The position numbers and the translations under genes were made by a program. A stretch of 6,821 nucleotides of DNA from an uncultured Bacillota bacterium (lineage in GTDB: Bacteria > Bacillota_I > Bacilli_A > RF39 > UBA660), in the NCBI GenBank assembly GCA_905200435.1, contig CAJKKJ010000045.1, forward strand, positions 1 to 6,821, read 5' to 3'. Shown here one piece after another: positions 5,672-6,821 of this stretch. Numbering within the stretch: position 1 is the first letter of the stretch; the number at the start of each line of letters is the position of its first letter. Under the pieces are notes generated by a model that worked only from the letters and a program-made list of their open reading frames with translations, did not search any database and was not told where the DNA came from.

Positions 5672-6556
5672 CACAAGTTCATATTCTCTAACAGAAATTC
5701 TTTCATCTGAACAATATTCTATAACAAATTTATTTTCTCTTTTGCATATTAATATTCCCATTGTATTATTGTTACTTATTTCTTTTATATGTTTATCTAT
5801 GTAATTCATGTATTTTTGAACTTGTGATATATATTCAACTTTAAATTCTGTTACTTTTAATTCTACAACCACATAACAATTAAACTTTATATTAAATAAT
5901 AACAAATCAATACAATGATTTCTGTCTCCTATTTTAATTTTATATTCACTACCTATAAAACTAAATGAATTACCAAGTTCTTTCATAAAAGATTCAATAT
6001 CTTCCAAAATTAAATTATGTAATGCTTTTTCAGTGGCTATATCAATATTATTCTTATTTCTAATTAATATGGGATTGGGGACTAAATCTGTTGTTTCAAT
6101 TTCATCATCAAGTATTAATTTGTTTTTAGTTTCAATAGGTAATCTTTCATATTCATTAGATTTAATCTTAAATTCTAATTCTCTAACTGATAAATTTTTA
6201 TTTATTGTATCTTTAATATAATAATTCATAGAATCAGTTTCTAAACTGAATAATAATCTTAAATGACTCCATGTCAATTGTGTCCACAGTGTGGACACTT
6301 TTTCATTACTAAATATATTGTATAATTGTTTCATTCTAAATAATGTTCTTCTATTATATTTTTTACCAACTTCAACAACTAATTTTTGAGAGTATTCATC
6401 TATAACATTATCTCCATATTTTCCTCCAGCCTCAGTTAATAATCTCCCTATTTCAAAATATGTAATAACTTTATGTCTTTCTTTTGAATAATCTTTTACT
6501 TTTGAATATATTTCATTATCAATTAATTTATTTTTTATCTCATTGTAATAATTCGT
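5669..6556 (-). CDS. YhcG/DUF1016-type PDDEXK nuclease, start codon apparently lost (ACG)
   Basis: Counted from the ACG at 6554-6556 the protein has 295 residues, the usual length for the family as I recall it. The N-terminal DUF1016 part begins NYYNEIKNKLIDNE and holds an IGRLLTEAGGKYG segment and QLTWSH (near 94). The C-terminal PDDEXK part has Asp217 (CIDLLLF) and ELK (Glu232, Lys234), followed by QVQKY. These are the expected metal-dependent nuclease residues; the DNA target is unknown. AAGGAG (6562-6567) lies five bases before the ACG, as expected for a former ATG. No ATG, GTG, TTG or CTG occurs in frame between the stop TAG at 6569-6571 and ATG 6334. A start at 6334 would give 221 residues, remove about 74 conserved ones, and has no good ribosome site. 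The gene is therefore a recent start-codon mutant, uses a rare start, or contains a sequence error. It overlaps the upstream hydrolase end by 22 bases. Confidence 0.8.
   Translation of the reverse strand, partial: TNYYNEIKNKLIDNEIYSKVKDYSKERHKVITYFEIGRLLTEAGGKYGDNVIDEYSQKLVVEVGKKYNRRTLFRMKQLYNIFSNEKVSTLWTQLTWSHLRLLFSLETDSMNYYIKDTINKNLSVRELEFKIKSNEYERLPIETKNKLILDDEIETTDLVPNPILIRNKNNIDIATEKALHNLILEDIESFMKELGNSFSFIGSEYKIKIGDRNHCIDLLLFNIKFNCYVVVELKVTEFKVEYISQVQKYMNYIDKHIKEISNNNTMGILICKRENKFVIEYCSDERISVREYELV
6280..6298. repeat. 19-base perfect inverted repeat inside the nuclease gene
   Basis: Arms GTGTCCACA and TGTGGACAC flank a single central G. The element is much richer in G and C than its surroundings and encodes VSTLWT just before the conserved QLTWSH. 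The arms can be read as two opposed DnaA-box-like nonamers (seven of nine against TTATCCACA). It may be a protein-binding site or a coincidence of the coding constraint. Confidence 0.6.
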
Positions 6557-6821
6557 GTCTGCTCCTTCCTATGGACTACAAGTCTCAATTTGTAATTTAT
6601 CTTTTTTAATTTAATACTACCATTAATATCTGTCCTATATATTTTTGTTTTATTTAAACCATCTAAAACTTCTTTATTTGGATGACCATATCTATTATTC
6701 TTTCCAACACTAATTATGGAATACTTTGGTTTTATCTCATCAATAAATTTTTCACTACTACTTGTTTTACTTCCATGATGCCCTACTTTTAATACATCTA
6801 CATTTGATATATTATATTTTT
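6535..6821 (-). CDS. ComEC-like metallo-beta-lactamase-fold hydrolase, C-terminal end only
   Basis: The last 94 residues and stop (TAA 6535-6537) are visible; the start and the main metal site are outside the window. The segment reads VDVLKVGHHGSKTSSSEKF, then PKYSIISVGKNNRYGHPN, then KIYRTDINGSI. This is the signature of the C-terminal hydrolase domain of ComEC/Rec2 and of stand-alone relatives. In ComEC that domain is thought to degrade one strand of incoming DNA. Whether this gene encodes a full membrane channel or a free-standing hydrolase cannot be told here. After NGSIKLKKINYKL about 16 further residues (RLVVHR onward) run through the ribosome site of the next gene. The relic copy stops earlier, so this tail may be a read-through of a lost stop codon. 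It lies directly upstream of the nuclease, suggesting one transcript. Confidence 0.8.
   Translation of the reverse strand, partial: KYNISNVDVLKVGHHGSKTSSSEKFIDEIKPKYSIISVGKNNRYGHPNKEVLDGLNKTKIYRTDINGSIKLKKINYKLRLVVHRKEQTRIITMR
6625..6808 (-). repeat. Right copy of diverged direct repeat (hydrolase 3' part)
   Basis: This is the partner of 4561-4740, in the same orientation, with the identical 39-base block at 6661-6699. The frame is intact here and broken in the left copy, so this copy is the functional or more recent one. Confidence 0.85.

Noticed and set aside
5644..5706. Longer metallopeptidase start at 5706
   Set aside because: It would overlap the nuclease coding sequence by 38 bases and lacks a good ribosome site, whereas ATG 5641-5643 has AGGATGTG at good spacing.
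6033..6221. Plus-strand open frame of about 60 codons with hydrophobic residues
   Set aside because: It is antisense to the nuclease gene. The apparent membrane-like segment is the reverse complement of Asn/Lys/Asp codons.
5669..6334. Nuclease starting at ATG 6334
   Set aside because: The same frame continues upstream for 74 codons with family-like sequence and a good ribosome site before ACG. The 6334 ATG has no comparable site and would remove the N-terminal part of the DUF1016 domain.
1..6821. CRISPR array, tRNA, rRNA or insertion-sequence ends
   Set aside because: No regularly spaced DNA repeats other than LRR codons, no cloverleaf-like segments and no transposase or terminal inverted repeats were seen.
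1..6821. TGA read as tryptophan (Mollicutes code)
   Set aside because: The nrdG, nuclease and relic frames end at TGA at sensible family endpoints, and tryptophans in NrdD, NrdG and the peptidase are TGG.

Overview
This is an AT-rich window in which every supported gene reads on the minus strand. TGA is used as a stop (nrdG and the nuclease gene end in it) and tryptophan is TGG, so the standard bacterial code applies. AGGAGG-type ribosome sites, hairpin-plus-U-tract terminators, an oxygen-sensitive class III ribonucleotide reductase and a BspA-like surface protein point to an anaerobic, probably host-associated low-GC Bacillota (a gut Bacilli or Mollicutes-related lineage, or a clostridium). 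The lineage is an inference from style, not a proven assignment.

In transcription order (high to low coordinates) the window starts with the C-terminal end of a ComEC-like metallo-beta-lactamase-fold hydrolase (6535-6821). Next come a YhcG/DUF1016-type PDDEXK nuclease whose natural start codon appears to be lost (ATG to ACG at 6554-6556), and an orphan HExxH metallopeptidase (4867-5643) ending in a clear terminator. Beyond the terminator lies a decayed second copy of the hydrolase gene (about 4513-4830). The two hydrolase copies therefore bracket the nuclease-peptidase pair, as after a duplication or insertion. From 4141 to 4512 is a gene-free, T-rich low-complexity stretch.

From 4140 down to 1058 is one compact anaerobic deoxynucleotide-synthesis operon: promoter, nrdD, a 53-residue ORF, nrdG, terminator. 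Its striking feature is that NrdD stops just after its zinc-site region and lacks the glycyl-radical domain. That domain (RITGYLVG plus the usual C-terminal tail) is encoded separately by the 53-residue ORF, with its own perfect AGGAGG site overlapping the nrdD stop codon and a 17-base overlap with nrdG. The operon thus appears to encode a three-part class III reductase: catalytic barrel, detachable radical peptide and radical-SAM activase. This is the best candidate in the window for an undescribed arrangement.

The left end (1-1004) holds the N-terminal 334 residues of a secreted BspA-type leucine-rich-repeat surface protein with its own promoter. The gene runs off the window.
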